From: Rhodococcus oryzae
GTDB lineage: Bacteria; Actinomycetota; Actinomycetes; Mycobacteriales; Mycobacteriaceae
DNA: 64,000 nucleotides
Direction of reading: 5' to 3'
NCBI RefSeq assembly: GCF_005049235.1
Contig: NZ_SUMD01000002.1
Span: forward strand, 537,927 to 601,926
The notes beneath the pieces are model-generated. The model made no database searches, was not told where the DNA came from, and saw nothing but the letters and a program-made list of their open reading frames with translations. Position numbers and translations under genes: made by a program. Positions 41,886-51,057 of this stretch are shown here, piece after piece; position 1 is the first letter of the stretch; each line of letters starts with the position of its first letter.

Positions 41886-43619
41886 TCAGGAACCGAACAG
41901 GCTGCCGGCCGATCCGCTGCCGCCCGGGGTTCCGGCGGCCGAGGCGGTCACCGCGAAGGCTGCGGACGTGGAGGCCACGAAGCCCGGTGCCCCGCTGTAG
42001 ACGGCGGTGATGCCGTGCTCGCCCGCCGAGGCGAAGGTGTGCGCCAGGATCGCGGTCCCGTTCACCACGGTCACCGGTCCGCCGATCGGGGTGGTGCCGT
42101 CCATGAACTGGACGGTGCCGCCCGCCGGGGAGGGGGTGACCGTCGCGGACAGGTCGATCGGCATGTTGACGGTGGCCGTGCTCAGCGCGGTCACCTTGGT
42201 CACCGTGGCCACATCGGTGGGAGCCGGGGCGTTGACCTCGATGGTCTGCGAGGCGGAGTTCGATCCCAGGAAGCCGGCGAAACCGGAGTAGGACGCGCTG
42301 ATGTTGCGGTGCCCGGTGGTGGTGAAGGTGTGCGCCAGGGTGGCCACACCGCCCACGACCTCGACGGGCGCGCCGATCGGGGTGTTGTCGGCCTTGAACT
42401 GGACGGTGCCGCCGCCCGGGGCGGGCGCGATGGTCGCGGAAAGGCCGACGGCGGAACCCGTGGTCGCGGTCGCGGGGACGGTCAGTGTGGTGGCGGTGGC
42501 GACGTCGACGGGGGCCGGGCCCTGGACATCGACGGTCGCGGCCGCGGAGGTGGAACCGGTGAAGCCGGTCGCGCCGCTGTAGACCGCGGTGATGGCATGG
42601 GCGCCCGCGGTGGCGAAGGTGTGGCTGCGGGTGGCGGAGCCGCCGGTGAGGTTGACCGGTGCGCCGATGTTGGTGTCGCCGTCCTTGAACTGGACGGTGC
42701 CGCCGCTCGGGGCGGGCGCGACGGCCGCGGTGAGGTCGATCGCGGTGCCCGTGGTCGCGGTGGCGGGCGCGGTCAGAGTCGTGGCGGTGGCAACGGCGGC
42801 CGCGACGACGTTGACGGTGGCCAGCGGTCCGCCGCCGGCGTTGAGCGCTCCGCCGCTGCTGTCCTTGGGCACGCAGCGGGTGGGCGCCCACACGGTGCCG
42901 ACGAACGGGGCGCTGGCCTTCGCCAGGGACGTGCTGTAGTTCTCGTCGCTGTTGTAGGCGGCCGCGTTCCCACCCACCCGTAGCTTCGGGGTGATGGTGC
43001 CCGCGGCTCCGGCCACGACCGTGACATCCACGGCGGGCAGCTGGAAGACGCTGTTGCCGCCGGAGTTGTTGGTGCCGTCCAGGTTCTTCTTCAGCTTGGG
43101 GGCGGTGATGCCGCCCTCGCTGTTACCGCTGGAGGAGGGGCCGTTGCCGATGGTCTGGTTGTTGCCGGAGAGGCGCAGGATCGGGCCTGCGGCGTCGACG
43201 GTGCCGGAGGTGTTCACGCGAAGCACGTTCGGGGCGACCCCGCCGAGGTTGGCGCCGGTGCCTGCCGCCACGACGGCGTTCACGAACGTCGAGTTCGCCG
43301 GGATCTCGAAGTCGAACTTCAGCCGCGACAGTCCGGCGGTGGTGCCACCCGACTGGGAGTCCGGGTAGGAGCCGGGGCCCGGCTGGATCCGGTAGGTGAA
43401 CGTGTCGCCGGGAGCGACGCTCGCCGGCGCGGTCACCGAGGCCGATGCCGCCACGACCTGGTGTTGCGGACCGGCGAGCGAGGTCGACGGCGTGGCCTGG
43501 CAGGCGGTCTGGAAGTTGACGGTGCCGGCGTGCGCGGGCCCGCCGATGAGGGCGAGCCCGGCGGTCAGGGCGAGGACGCCGACGGGCGCCACGGAGCGGC
43601 GCAGGGTTGAGCGAGGCAT
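41886..43619 (-). CDS. Exported Ig-like-repeat protein B, FGS C-terminus
   Basis: 577 residues. Signal peptide ends GPAHAG (about 31). The N-terminal domain is closely related to that of protein A (FTYRIQP, FDFEIPA, ILRLSGNNQTIGNGPS), with cysteines in TACQATP and PTRCVPK. Three Ig-like repeats and a tail ending GSAGSLFGS follow. Gene A 35 bp downstream appears to be a tandem duplicate. The ATG at 43619 gives a normal signal peptide. A TetR-like inverted repeat lies about 90 bp upstream. Confidence 0.88.
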   Translation of the reverse strand: MPRSTLRRSVAPVGVLALTAGLALIGGPAHAGTVNFQTACQATPSTSLAGPQHQVVAASASVTAPASVAPGDTFTYRIQPGPGSYPDSQSGGTTAGLSRLKFDFEIPANSTFVNAVVAAGTGANLGGVAPNVLRVNTSGTVDAAGPILRLSGNNQTIGNGPSSSGNSEGGITAPKLKKNLDGTNNSGGNSVFQLPAVDVTVVAGAAGTITPKLRVGGNAAAYNSDENYSTSLAKASAPFVGTVWAPTRCVPKDSSGGALNAGGGPLATVNVVAAAVATATTLTAPATATTGTAIDLTAAVAPAPSGGTVQFKDGDTNIGAPVNLTGGSATRSHTFATAGAHAITAVYSGATGFTGSTSAAATVDVQGPAPVDVATATTLTVPATATTGSAVGLSATIAPAPGGGTVQFKADNTPIGAPVEVVGGVATLAHTFTTTGHRNISASYSGFAGFLGSNSASQTIEVNAPAPTDVATVTKVTALSTATVNMPIDLSATVTPSPAGGTVQFMDGTTPIGGPVTVVNGTAILAHTFASAGEHGITAVYSGAPGFVASTSAAFAVTASAAGTPGGSGSAGSLFGS

Positions 43620-43709
43620 GGTGACCCGGTCTTTCGGAGAGGGGGGTGAGGCCAAAGATCCGAGTAGAGCACAACCGGGCCGGTGTGGTTACGAGAATGA
43701 GGGATTTGA

Positions 43710-43725
43710 TTGAACGCTTGTTTAA
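43710..43725. promoter_or_regulatory. Possible operator upstream of Ig-repeat gene B
   Basis: TTGAACGCTTGTTTAA: imperfect inverted repeat (TTGAAC/GTTTAA, one mismatch) in the AT-rich promoter zone. Confidence 0.3.
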
Positions 43726-43779
43726 GTTTGCTGGTCGGGGGATTCGGCCTGTTCAGGAGCCATCTGTCTGCGGGTCAGA

Positions 43780-44394
43780 TCAGGGCGCAAACTTCCCGAC
43801 GGCGTCGAGATTGGCGAACAGCTCACCAGCGCTGACGAGGTTGGCACCGGCAGTCTGGTTGAAGACCTGCGCGAAATAGGGGGAGAAGCGGAACGGCCAG
43901 TAGGTGGGGCCGATCCCGCCACCGTGTGGCGTCATGACCGTCGGCATCATCTCACCCACGTTGTAGGTGGCGACCATCCTCTCGCCCTGGGCGACCCCGT
44001 TGATCTTCACGGTCGCGTAGGCGCCGTCCATCCGCAGCCAGATGTTCTCGGCCGAAACAGAGTTCCCGGTCTTGCTGATGAACATCGGCCCGCCGGGGTA
44101 GTACACGCCCATGCACGCGTCGATGTGGTTGGTGTGCGAGCCGATCGGCAGATAGAGACCGGTCTTCGCGGGCTTGGCCTGGAACGGCGTGATGCCTTCG
44201 ACCGCGATCTCGTTGTCGTTCAGCAGCCCGACGATTCGCGGGGGGAAGTCGAAGTTGGCATATCCGAACGGCGTGAAGTACGGCATTCTCATGCACTCGG
44301 TCTGAGCGGTCGCCGCGGGCGCGTGAAGAGTCAGCGCCAGAACCAGGATGATCACCCCACCGACCGCTCCTACAAACGCACGCAAGATTCGCAT
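43780..44394 (-). CDS. Exported protein, unknown function
   Basis: 204 residues, family not recognised. Signal peptide MRILRAFVGAVGGVIILVLA to ATAQ (about 31). The mature protein starts with TECMRMPYFTPFGYANFDFPP and has a second cysteine in DACMGVYYPGG, so a disulfide is possible. It looks rich in beta strands (WLRMDGAYATVKINGVAQG), and contains an aromatic stretch YWPFRFSPYFAQVFN. The ATG at 44394 begins the signal peptide. Neighbour of the Ig-repeat surface proteins on the same strand. Confidence 0.82.
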   Translation of the reverse strand: MRILRAFVGAVGGVIILVLALTLHAPAATAQTECMRMPYFTPFGYANFDFPPRIVGLLNDNEIAVEGITPFQAKPAKTGLYLPIGSHTNHIDACMGVYYPGGPMFISKTGNSVSAENIWLRMDGAYATVKINGVAQGERMVATYNVGEMMPTVMTPHGGGIGPTYWPFRFSPYFAQVFNQTAGANLVSAGELFANLDAVGKFAP

Positions 44395-44556
44395 CTCTGC
44401 TCCAATCCTCGGGTTTGTTCGCCGTGGCACCGGGCGAGAAATAGCGCACACCAGCGCCAAAAGCCTCACATGATAGATTACGCGCCCCGCGTCTGGCATT
44501 GAATCGACATTTTGCAGCCGAATTCACATGGCGCGGATGGGGTGGGGCGAACACGC

Positions 44557-44592
44557 CGAAGGGCGCCTCCGTAAACGGAGACGCCCTTCGGA
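44557..44592 (-). terminator. Terminator after cspA
   Basis: 16-bp stem with one mismatch (44557-44572 with 44577-44592), TAAA loop, 50 bp beyond the cspA stop. Confidence 0.85.
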
Positions 44593-44641
44593 AGGTCTGA
44601 CGGGTCGCGCCGTGTGGCGCGCGCCCGGAGACTAAGTCGCT

Positions 44642-44845
44642 TTAGACGGTGCGAACGCCGGTGGCCTGGGGGCCCTTCTGGCCCTGGCCGATCTCGAACT
44701 CCACGCGCTGGCCCTCGTCGAGGGACTTGAAGCCGCTGCCCTGGATCTCGGAGTAGTGAACGAACACGTCGGGTCCGTCACCGTCCTGCTCGATGAAGCC
44801 GAAACCCTTTTCGCCGTTGAACCACTTCACGGTGCCCTGTGCCAC
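44642..44845 (-). CDS. cspA: Cold-shock protein CspA
   Basis: 67-residue OB-fold single-stranded nucleic-acid-binding protein, an RNA chaperone. RNP1 KGFGFI and RNP2 VFVHY are both present, with N-terminal [13 protein letters not shown] as in actinobacterial CspA. GTG start with GGAG 8 nt upstream and an untranslated leader before it. Monocistronic with its own terminator. Confidence 0.97.
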   Translation of the reverse strand: MAQGTVKWFNGEKGFGFIEQDGDGPDVFVHYSEIQGSGFKSLDEGQRVEFEIGQGQKGPQATGVRTV

Positions 44846-44967
44846 GTTATTACTCCTGTTACTGCGAGCCGGATCCTCAGGTCGAGAACCCTGGTCTCAG
44901 GGTAAGGATGCCACCTCGATGCCGCCGCGTCCACAGCGGGCTGTACTTTGTGGGGTTCAGGACGCTC

Positions 44968-45309
44968 TTAACGGGGTGCCGGACGCCTGCTTCCCACGAA
45001 CTCCAGGGCCTCCCTGGCCAGCGAGAGCCACGTCAGGTCGTCGTCCACGGTGACCGTCAGCCATTCCTTCATCGGCCGCCCCTTGCCGGCCTCGAACGTT
45101 CCGCCCATTCCGCTCCCGACCAGGGAATCGACCCGGGTCCTCGGCAGCTTCACGACCAGTCGGCCGCCCGTGAGCATGGCAAAGATCGAGCCGTTCACCT
45201 TGAGCGCGCCCGATCCGAAGCCCCGCCGGCTGCACTGTTCGGGCACCGTCACGCCCGCGAGGCCGGCGAACTCGTCGACCAGCGAGGTGAAGCGCTCCTC
45301 GGGGTCCAC
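44968..45309 (-). CDS. TfoX N-terminal-domain protein
   Basis: 113 residues. Matches the TfoX-N fold: RRGFGSGALKVNGSIFAML, GRLVVKLPRTRVDSLV, GKGRPMKEWLTV. Actinobacterial stand-alone TfoX-N proteins have no proven competence role. No DNA-binding motif visible. Divergent from the protease-nuclease gene with 240 bp between them, including a GAGTAG/CTACTC inverted repeat. Confidence 0.85.
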   Translation of the reverse strand: MDPEERFTSLVDEFAGLAGVTVPEQCSRRGFGSGALKVNGSIFAMLTGGRLVVKLPRTRVDSLVGSGMGGTFEAGKGRPMKEWLTVTVDDDLTWLSLAREALEFVGSRRPAPR

Positions 45310-45367
45310 GAATCAATTCGACCGCGTTCGGGTGCCCGGCGCAACCCTGCCCGGCGATCGCCGATTC

Positions 45368-45383
45368 GAGTAGTCGGCTACTC
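45368..45383. promoter_or_regulatory. Inverted repeat in TfoX / protease-nuclease divergent region
   Basis: GAGTAGTCGGCTACTC: 6-bp perfect arms with TCGG centre, between two divergent genes. Possible operator. Confidence 0.35.
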
Positions 45384-45550
45384 ATGTGATATTGGTCGCC
45401 CGCCGGAAGACTGGGGGTGAGCCCGCATGATCGAGGGCTGCTCCAGTCGGAGACCGCCGGTGCCGGGACGGGTTGTCCTTGGCGAGCCGGCGATGGCCCC
45501 GCTCCTGCCCCTCGAATCGGCACGTTGGGGTGTGAGCGAAAGGAATCGTG

Positions 45551-47638
45551 ATGACCATCGTCACTCCTCGGCCCCGGGGAGAGCAGGACCGTGGCGGCGC
45601 CGCGGGATATACGGGGACATTCGACAGGGAACGGCAGCGACAGGACGAGGCCGCCGCGCGGCGCGCGCGGGAGCGGGCCCCGCAACGGGGTGAGCACGTG
45701 AGCGTGCTCTCCGGGCCGGGCGGTGTCGCCGCGGCGGACACCCCCGAGCGCATCGCGAAGCGGCTGGATCGGCTGAGCCGCTACTACGCCGGTGAGGAGC
45801 CGTCCGCGCCGCCGACTGCGGAGTCGCCGGAGAGCGTGGTGGAGGAGGCGCTGAACCGGATCAGCGAGGTCGCCGACGTCGACGGCAGTCCCGAGGTCGT
45901 GCTCGAAAAGATCATCAACACAGCGGATTTCGTTGGTGCCCGGTATCTCGATGCGGGCGTCGCGGCCGCGCGCGCCATCTGTCGGGTGGTCATTCGGGAC
46001 GGACGCGGGGTAGACCAGGGCTTCGGGACCGGGTCGCTCGTCTCACCCGCGCTGATGCTGACCAATCACCACGTGCTGCCGAACGCGGACACCGCCCGCA
46101 ACAGCGTCATCGAGTTCAACTTCCAGGACGGAGTCGACGGCAGGGAACTGCCGAGGCAGACCTTCCCGCTCGACCCCGGAGCCTTCTTCGTCGCTGACCG
46201 GGAGCGGGACTTCGCCCTCGTCGCGGTTCGGGGCAGGCCCGAGTTGCTCGCGCCGTTCGGCTTCAACCGGTTGATCGAGTCGGAGGGCAAGGCGATCATC
46301 GGTGACTTCGTCACGATCGTCCAACATCCCCGCGGCGCCAAGAAGCAGATCGCCCTGCGCGAGAACCGGATCGTCGACATCCCGGAGCGGTTCCTGCACT
46401 ACTCGGCGGACACCGAACCGGGGTCGTCGGGATCTCCGGTCTTCAACGACCAATGGGAGATCGTCGCCCTGCATCACGCGAGCGTGCGGGCGCCCGCGCA
46501 CACCGAGTTCGGTGGGGTCCTGAACGAGGGGGTGCGGATCAGCCGGATCCTTCAGTACCTCCGCGGCCTTGGCCTGCCGCCCGAGTGGCGACGACTCGTG
46601 GACGAGTTGTTTGCCGCCGAACGGGTGGAGCGGGTGATCCCGGCGGTGGACCTGCCTGCACCCGACACCACGTGGCTGGGGCAGATGTCCCACGAGGGAG
46701 CGATGACCGTGCAGATTCCGCTCGAGATCACCGTGCGCGTTGGCGCCTCCGCGGGCGGCCCGCCGTCGTCCGCGACGGGCGGATCGACGCAGGCGGTCGG
46801 AGCCGAACCGGAGGCGGTCTCCATCGACCCGGACTACCGGAACCGCGGCGGCTACGACGCGGGGTTCCTGGGTGTGCCGGTGCCGCTGCCGGAGCACGGC
46901 GGGGCGTTGGAGGCGGTCGCATCCGCGGAGCTGCGCTATCACCATTTCAGCGTCGTCATGCACCGGACCAGGGCGCTCGCCCTGTTCACCGCGGTGAACA
47001 TCGACGGCAAGCAGTCGCAGGACCTGCGCCGCGAGAGCGACCGTTGGATCCTTGATCCCCGGTTGCCCGCGAACCAGCAGACCGGTGAAGCGGTCTACCG
47101 GGACAACCCTCTCGACCGCGGACACCTGGTGCGCAGGCTCGACCCGGCCTGGGGTCCGGCCGCGAAGGCCGCGAACGACGACACCTTCCACTTCACCAAT
47201 TGCACTCCGCAACACCACGATTTCAATGCGGGAAGCACGCTGTGGCTGGGACTGGAGGACTACATCCTGAACAACGCCGACAATGCCGACCTCGCGGTCA
47301 GCGTCGTCACGGGCCCGGTGCTGGCGGCCGACGACCCCCGGTACCGCGGGGTGTCGCTGCCCCGGCAGTTCTGGAAGACCGTGGCCATGGTCAAGAAGGA
47401 CGGTGAGCTGTCCGTCACCGGGTACCTGCTCAGTCAGGCGGCACTGCTCGACGAGTTCGCGGAGGGGGAGGAGTCGTTCTCCTTCGGCGCATATCGCACC
47501 TACCAGGTCCCGGTCCGGCGGATCGCCGCGTTGACCGGGCTCGGCATGGACACCTACGTCGCGGCCGATCCGCTCGAGCGGATCGAGGCAAGCGGCCTGG
47601 CCCGTGAACTGGTCCGTTCACAGGACCTCATTCTCTGA
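45551..47638 (+). CDS. Trypsin-like protease / NUC1 endonuclease fusion
   Basis: 695 residues, no signal peptide or membrane span, so probably cytosolic. N-terminal ~140 residues are helical and charged. Residues about 140-340 form a trypsin-like serine protease with a full triad: His in LTNHHVLPN, Asp in RERDFALVAV, Ser in EPGSSGSPVFN. A linker follows, then a DNA/RNA non-specific endonuclease (NUC1) domain at about 430-690. Its metal/His motif is DRGHLVRR, followed by FHFTNCTPQHHDFN. Two degradative domains in one cytosolic chain suggest a defence or programmed-death effector, but no partner gene is evident. ATG at 45551 with AAAGGA 6 nt upstream. Confidence 0.88.
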   Translation: MTIVTPRPRGEQDRGGAAGYTGTFDRERQRQDEAAARRARERAPQRGEHVSVLSGPGGVAAADTPERIAKRLDRLSRYYAGEEPSAPPTAESPESVVEEALNRISEVADVDGSPEVVLEKIINTADFVGARYLDAGVAAARAICRVVIRDGRGVDQGFGTGSLVSPALMLTNHHVLPNADTARNSVIEFNFQDGVDGRELPRQTFPLDPGAFFVADRERDFALVAVRGRPELLAPFGFNRLIESEGKAIIGDFVTIVQHPRGAKKQIALRENRIVDIPERFLHYSADTEPGSSGSPVFNDQWEIVALHHASVRAPAHTEFGGVLNEGVRISRILQYLRGLGLPPEWRRLVDELFAAERVERVIPAVDLPAPDTTWLGQMSHEGAMTVQIPLEITVRVGASAGGPPSSATGGSTQAVGAEPEAVSIDPDYRNRGGYDAGFLGVPVPLPEHGGALEAVASAELRYHHFSVVMHRTRALALFTAVNIDGKQSQDLRRESDRWILDPRLPANQQTGEAVYRDNPLDRGHLVRRLDPAWGPAAKAANDDTFHFTNCTPQHHDFNAGSTLWLGLEDYILNNADNADLAVSVVTGPVLAADDPRYRGVSLPRQFWKTVAMVKKDGELSVTGYLLSQAALLDEFAEGEESFSFGAYRTYQVPVRRIAALTGLGMDTYVAADPLERIEASGLARELVRSQDLIL

Positions 47639-47978
47639 AGTTTCACGGCTGCAAAGGAGTTCATCGCCATAACCGGAACTCCCGGCACGCACGGAGTGGC
47701 ACGCGGGCGACGGCGAGGTGGCGGCAGCGCCATCGGAAATGTCGGCCTCCGCGTAGCTGGCCGGGCACGGAGCGGGTGATCCGGGTAGACCGGGGCTGTC
47801 TGGAGCTGGACATCAATGACCCGTGACGGCCTCTTGCGTGCGGTGGAGGCCGGGCGAAGGATTGAACCCGTAGTGGCCGCCGCGCGGGCCGGGTGGTGCC
47901 CGCCGATCGGTGGACCGCGTCGGTCGGTCACCGTGATCCGTTGGGCCGGGGTCCAGGCCTCGGCTCGAGGAGGCAGAG
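47639..47978. other. 340-bp intergenic region
   Basis: GC-rich, no convincing gene, hairpin or operator. The last bases (CGAGGAGG) form the ribosome site for the next gene. Confidence 0.5.
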
Positions 47979-48590
47979 ATGTTCATCCAAGTCGTTCAAG
48001 GAAAGGTGTCTGACGAGGCCGGTCTACGCCGGTGCATGGACCGGTGGGCGGAAGAACTGCAGCCGGGAGCGACCGGCTTTCTCGGGTCGACCCGCGGCAT
48101 GTCCGAGGACGGGACCTTCATCGTGGTGGCCCGGTTCGAGTCCGAGGAGGCGGCCCGCCGGAACAGTGAGCGCCCCGAGCAGGGCGCCTGGTGGGCCGAG
48201 ACCGAGCGCTGCTTCGACGGCCCGGTCTCCTTCATGGACTGCCCGGAGGTGACCGAGTGGCTCGGCGGCGGCTCGGACGACGCCGGATTCGTGCAGATCA
48301 TGGAGGGCCACACCAGCGACGCGGCCCGGATGCGGGAGGTGCTGACGCAGGCCGGTGACCAGGTGCACCAGCTGCGCCCGGAGATCGTCGGCGGAACCCT
48401 CGCCACCGACAGTGGTGGCGGGTACGTCGAGACCGTCTACTTCACGTCCGAAGCGGAGGCGCGCGCCCACGAGAAGATCGAGATCCCCGACGACCTGCGC
48501 TCGCTGTTCGAGGAAGAGGGCCGGCTGATGGGAGACGTGTCGTACTTCGACCTGCACGAGCCGATGCTCGTCACCGCGCGGCGGACCTGA
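47979..48590 (+). CDS. Tandem ABM-like (ferredoxin-fold) protein, unknown function
   Basis: 203 residues made of two related halves. MFIQVVQGKVSDEAGLRRCM (1-20) and FVQIMEGHTSDAARMREVL (about 104-122) each begin a dimeric alpha/beta-barrel-like unit, and each continues into a strand such as TFIVVARFESEEAARRN or YVETVYFTSEAEARAHE. This is an internally duplicated antibiotic-biosynthesis-monooxygenase-like fold; no catalytic residues can be assigned. Strong GAGGAGG upstream of the ATG, terminator downstream. Confidence 0.78.
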   Translation: MFIQVVQGKVSDEAGLRRCMDRWAEELQPGATGFLGSTRGMSEDGTFIVVARFESEEAARRNSERPEQGAWWAETERCFDGPVSFMDCPEVTEWLGGGSDDAGFVQIMEGHTSDAARMREVLTQAGDQVHQLRPEIVGGTLATDSGGGYVETVYFTSEAEARAHEKIEIPDDLRSLFEEEGRLMGDVSYFDLHEPMLVTARRT

Positions 48591-48608
48591 CGCTCCGAAC
48601 CGCACGCG

Positions 48609-48633
48609 AAGCCTCCGGACCTGCCGGGGGCTT
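48609..48633 (+). terminator. Terminator after tandem ABM-like gene
   Basis: 10-bp stem with one G-T pair (48609-48618 with 48624-48633), 5-nt loop, ending in TTTCGT. Confidence 0.65.
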
Positions 48634-48751
48634 TCGTCTGCGAGGCCGCCTCCCGGTTCATTCCCGACACGAGCCGCCACCGAACTGATACGGTTCCGCA
48701 TCGGATTCAGAAATGTATCGAAATGCGCGATGTCTCGGGAAGGAGCGGCTG

Positions 48752-49396
48752 ATGCGTGTGGACGACACGGCCGAATCCGCGACGCCGAAGCGCGTGACGA
48801 AGCGCCGCATCCAGACGCGGGAGCGGCTGCTCGACGCCGCGCTGCTCGTCTTCGCCGAGGAGGGCTTCGGGCGCTCGACGGTGGAGCAGATCTGCGAACG
48901 CGCCGGCTACACCCGGGGCGCCTTCTACTCGAACTTCGCCTCCCTCGACGAGCTGTTCCTGGCGATGTGGGAGCAACGATCGGCGCAGATGCTCGCCGAC
49001 CTCCGCGAAGCGGTGTCGGGCGAGTACACCGGGGAGCCGGGTGAGCTCGGCGTGGTGGAATCCACCGCACGGATTCTCGACGCGATCCCGATCGACGACC
49101 AGTGGTACCGGATCACCGCGGAATTCACGGCGCACGCCCTGCGAAATCCGTCGCTCAAGCGGGTAATGGCCGCAAGGGAAGAGGCCATCCTCGCCACGAT
49201 CCTGCCGATCGTCGAAGCGGCACTGGCGCGGGCCGGGCGGCGAGCGACGGACCCGCAAGCCCTCGGCCGGGCGTTGGTGGCCGTGCACGACGGGACCACC
49301 GTCCAATGCCTGATGGAACCAGAAAGTGACACCGTCCGCCGGGCGCGCACGAACCTGTTCGTGAGCGTGCTGCGCAACTACAGCGAGGAAGTGTGA
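48752..49396 (+). CDS. TetR-family regulator
   Basis: 214 residues. HTH at about 20-65: TRERLLDAALLVFAEEGFGR then TVEQICERAGYTRGAFYSNF. AAGGAG lies 7 nt before the ATG. The stop overlaps the GTG of the FAD dehydrogenase gene by 4 bp, and that gene overlaps the SDR gene by 4 bp, so this is a regulator-first operon. A small TCCG-CAT-CGGA inverted repeat at 48695-48705 upstream is a candidate autoregulatory site. Confidence 0.9.
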   Translation: MRVDDTAESATPKRVTKRRIQTRERLLDAALLVFAEEGFGRSTVEQICERAGYTRGAFYSNFASLDELFLAMWEQRSAQMLADLREAVSGEYTGEPGELGVVESTARILDAIPIDDQWYRITAEFTAHALRNPSLKRVMAAREEAILATILPIVEAALARAGRRATDPQALGRALVAVHDGTTVQCLMEPESDTVRRARTNLFVSVLRNYSEEV

Positions 49397-51057
49397 ATGT
49401 GAACGCCGATGTCATCGTGGTGGGGGCGGGCTTGGCCGGACTGGTGGCCACCCACGAGCTCGTGAAGGCCGGACGCCGGGTGTTGGTGATCGACCAGGAG
49501 AATCGCAACAACCTTGGTGGACAGGCGTTCTGGTCGCTGGGCGGCCTGTTCTTCGTCGATTCTCCCGAACAGCGCCGACTGGGGATCAAGGATTCACACG
49601 AGCTGGCGCTGGCGGACTGGATGGGATCGGCCGGGTTCGACCGCGAGCGCGAGGACCACTGGCCGCGGCAGTGGGCGCGCGCCTATGTCGACTTCGCGGC
49701 CACCGAGAAGCGGGAGTACCTGCGTGAGCTCGGGCTCAAGGTCGTGCCGACCGTCGGGTGGGCCGAGCGCGGCGGCGGAAGCGCGTCCGGGCACGGCAAC
49801 TCGGTGCCCCGGTTCCACCTCACCTGGGGCACCGGGCCGGAGGTCGTGCGCATCTTCGCCGAGCCGGTTCTCGAGGGCGAGAAGCGGGGCATGGTCACCT
49901 TCGAGTTCCGGCATCAGGTCGACGATCTGATCGTCGAGGACGGCGCGGTCGTCGGTGTCCGGGGGACCGTGCTGGAGCCGACGGACCTCGAGCGGGGCAA
50001 GGCGTCCTCGCGAACCGCCGTGGGCGAGTTCGAGTTCCGTGCCAAGGCGGTGATCGTCACGTCCGGCGGCATCGGCGGCAACCACGACCTGGTGCGCAAG
50101 AACTGGCCGACCGAGCGTGTCGGCCCTGCGCCGGAGACGATGATCTCGGGCGTGCCCGCGCACGTGGACGGCCGGATGCTGGCCATCACCGAGAACGCCG
50201 GCGGCAATATCGTCAACCGTGACCGCATGTGGCACTACACCGAGGGCATCATCAACTGGGACCCGATCTGGCCGAACCACGCCATCCGCATCATCCCGGG
50301 CCCGTCCTCGCTGTGGCTCGACGCCACCGGGCGCCGGCTGCCTGCGCCGAACTTCCCCGGCTTCGACACGAACCAGACCATGAAGGCGATCCTCGCGACC
50401 GGGCACGACTACTCCTGGTACATCCTCACCCAGTCGATCATCGAGAAGGAGTTCGCGCTGTCGGGCTCCGAGCAGAACCCCGATGTCACCGGCAAGGACA
50501 TCAAGCTGCTGCTGCGCAGCCGGCTGGCCAAGGGGGCACCGGGCCCGGTGGAGGCGTTCAAGCAGCACGGCGTCGACTTCGTGGTGGCGGACAACCTGCG
50601 CGAGCTGGTGGACGGGATGAACAAGATCGCCCGCGGTCCGCAGCTCGAATTCGATCAGGTCGAGGGTGAGGTTCTCGCCCGAGATCGCCAGTTCGACAAC
50701 AAGTTCGGCAAAGACCTGCAGCGGATGGCGATCACCAACGCGCGGCAGTACCGCAGCGACAAGCTCACCAGGGTCGCCAAGCCGCACCGGCTGCTCGATC
50801 CCGAGCACGGACCGCTGATCGCGGTGCGCCTGAACATCCTCACTCGCAAGACCCTCGGTGGGCTCGAGACCAACCTGGACTCGCAGGTGATCCGCGCCGA
50901 CGGCGAGGCCTTCGACGGGCTGTACGCGGCGGGCGAGGTTGCCGGGTTCGGCGGCGGCGGGGTGCACGGCTACAACGCCCTCGAGGGGACCTTCCTCGGT
51001 GGCTGCATCTTCTCCGGCCGCGCCGCGGGCCGGGCGCTGGCGCGGGAGCTCGCGTGA
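49393..51057 (+). CDS. FAD-binding dehydrogenase (KstD / fumarate-reductase-like)
   Basis: 554 residues. N-terminal FAD Rossmann motif VIVVGAGLAGLVATHELVKAG and acidic VLVIDQE. C-terminal FAD-binding end GLYAAGEVAGFGGGGVHGYN then EGTFLGGCIFSGRAAGR. This is the FAD-binding dehydrogenase group related to 3-ketosteroid dehydrogenases and flavocytochrome fumarate reductases (Rv0785-like by memory). It probably performs a dehydrogenation on a steroid or other lipid-like substrate. Start GTG at 49393 (GTGA overlap). Middle member of the TetR-FAD-SDR operon. Confidence 0.9.
   Translation: MNVNADVIVVGAGLAGLVATHELVKAGRRVLVIDQENRNNLGGQAFWSLGGLFFVDSPEQRRLGIKDSHELALADWMGSAGFDREREDHWPRQWARAYVDFAATEKREYLRELGLKVVPTVGWAERGGGSASGHGNSVPRFHLTWGTGPEVVRIFAEPVLEGEKRGMVTFEFRHQVDDLIVEDGAVVGVRGTVLEPTDLERGKASSRTAVGEFEFRAKAVIVTSGGIGGNHDLVRKNWPTERVGPAPETMISGVPAHVDGRMLAITENAGGNIVNRDRMWHYTEGIINWDPIWPNHAIRIIPGPSSLWLDATGRRLPAPNFPGFDTNQTMKAILATGHDYSWYILTQSIIEKEFALSGSEQNPDVTGKDIKLLLRSRLAKGAPGPVEAFKQHGVDFVVADNLRELVDGMNKIARGPQLEFDQVEGEVLARDRQFDNKFGKDLQRMAITNARQYRSDKLTRVAKPHRLLDPEHGPLIAVRLNILTRKTLGGLETNLDSQVIRADGEAFDGLYAAGEVAGFGGGGVHGYNALEGTFLGGCIFSGRAAGRALARELA

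Noticed and set aside
40400..42900. Possible CRISPR or tandem DNA repeat array
   Set aside because: The periodicity comes from protein-level Ig repeats of about 90 codons; no short direct repeats with unique spacers.
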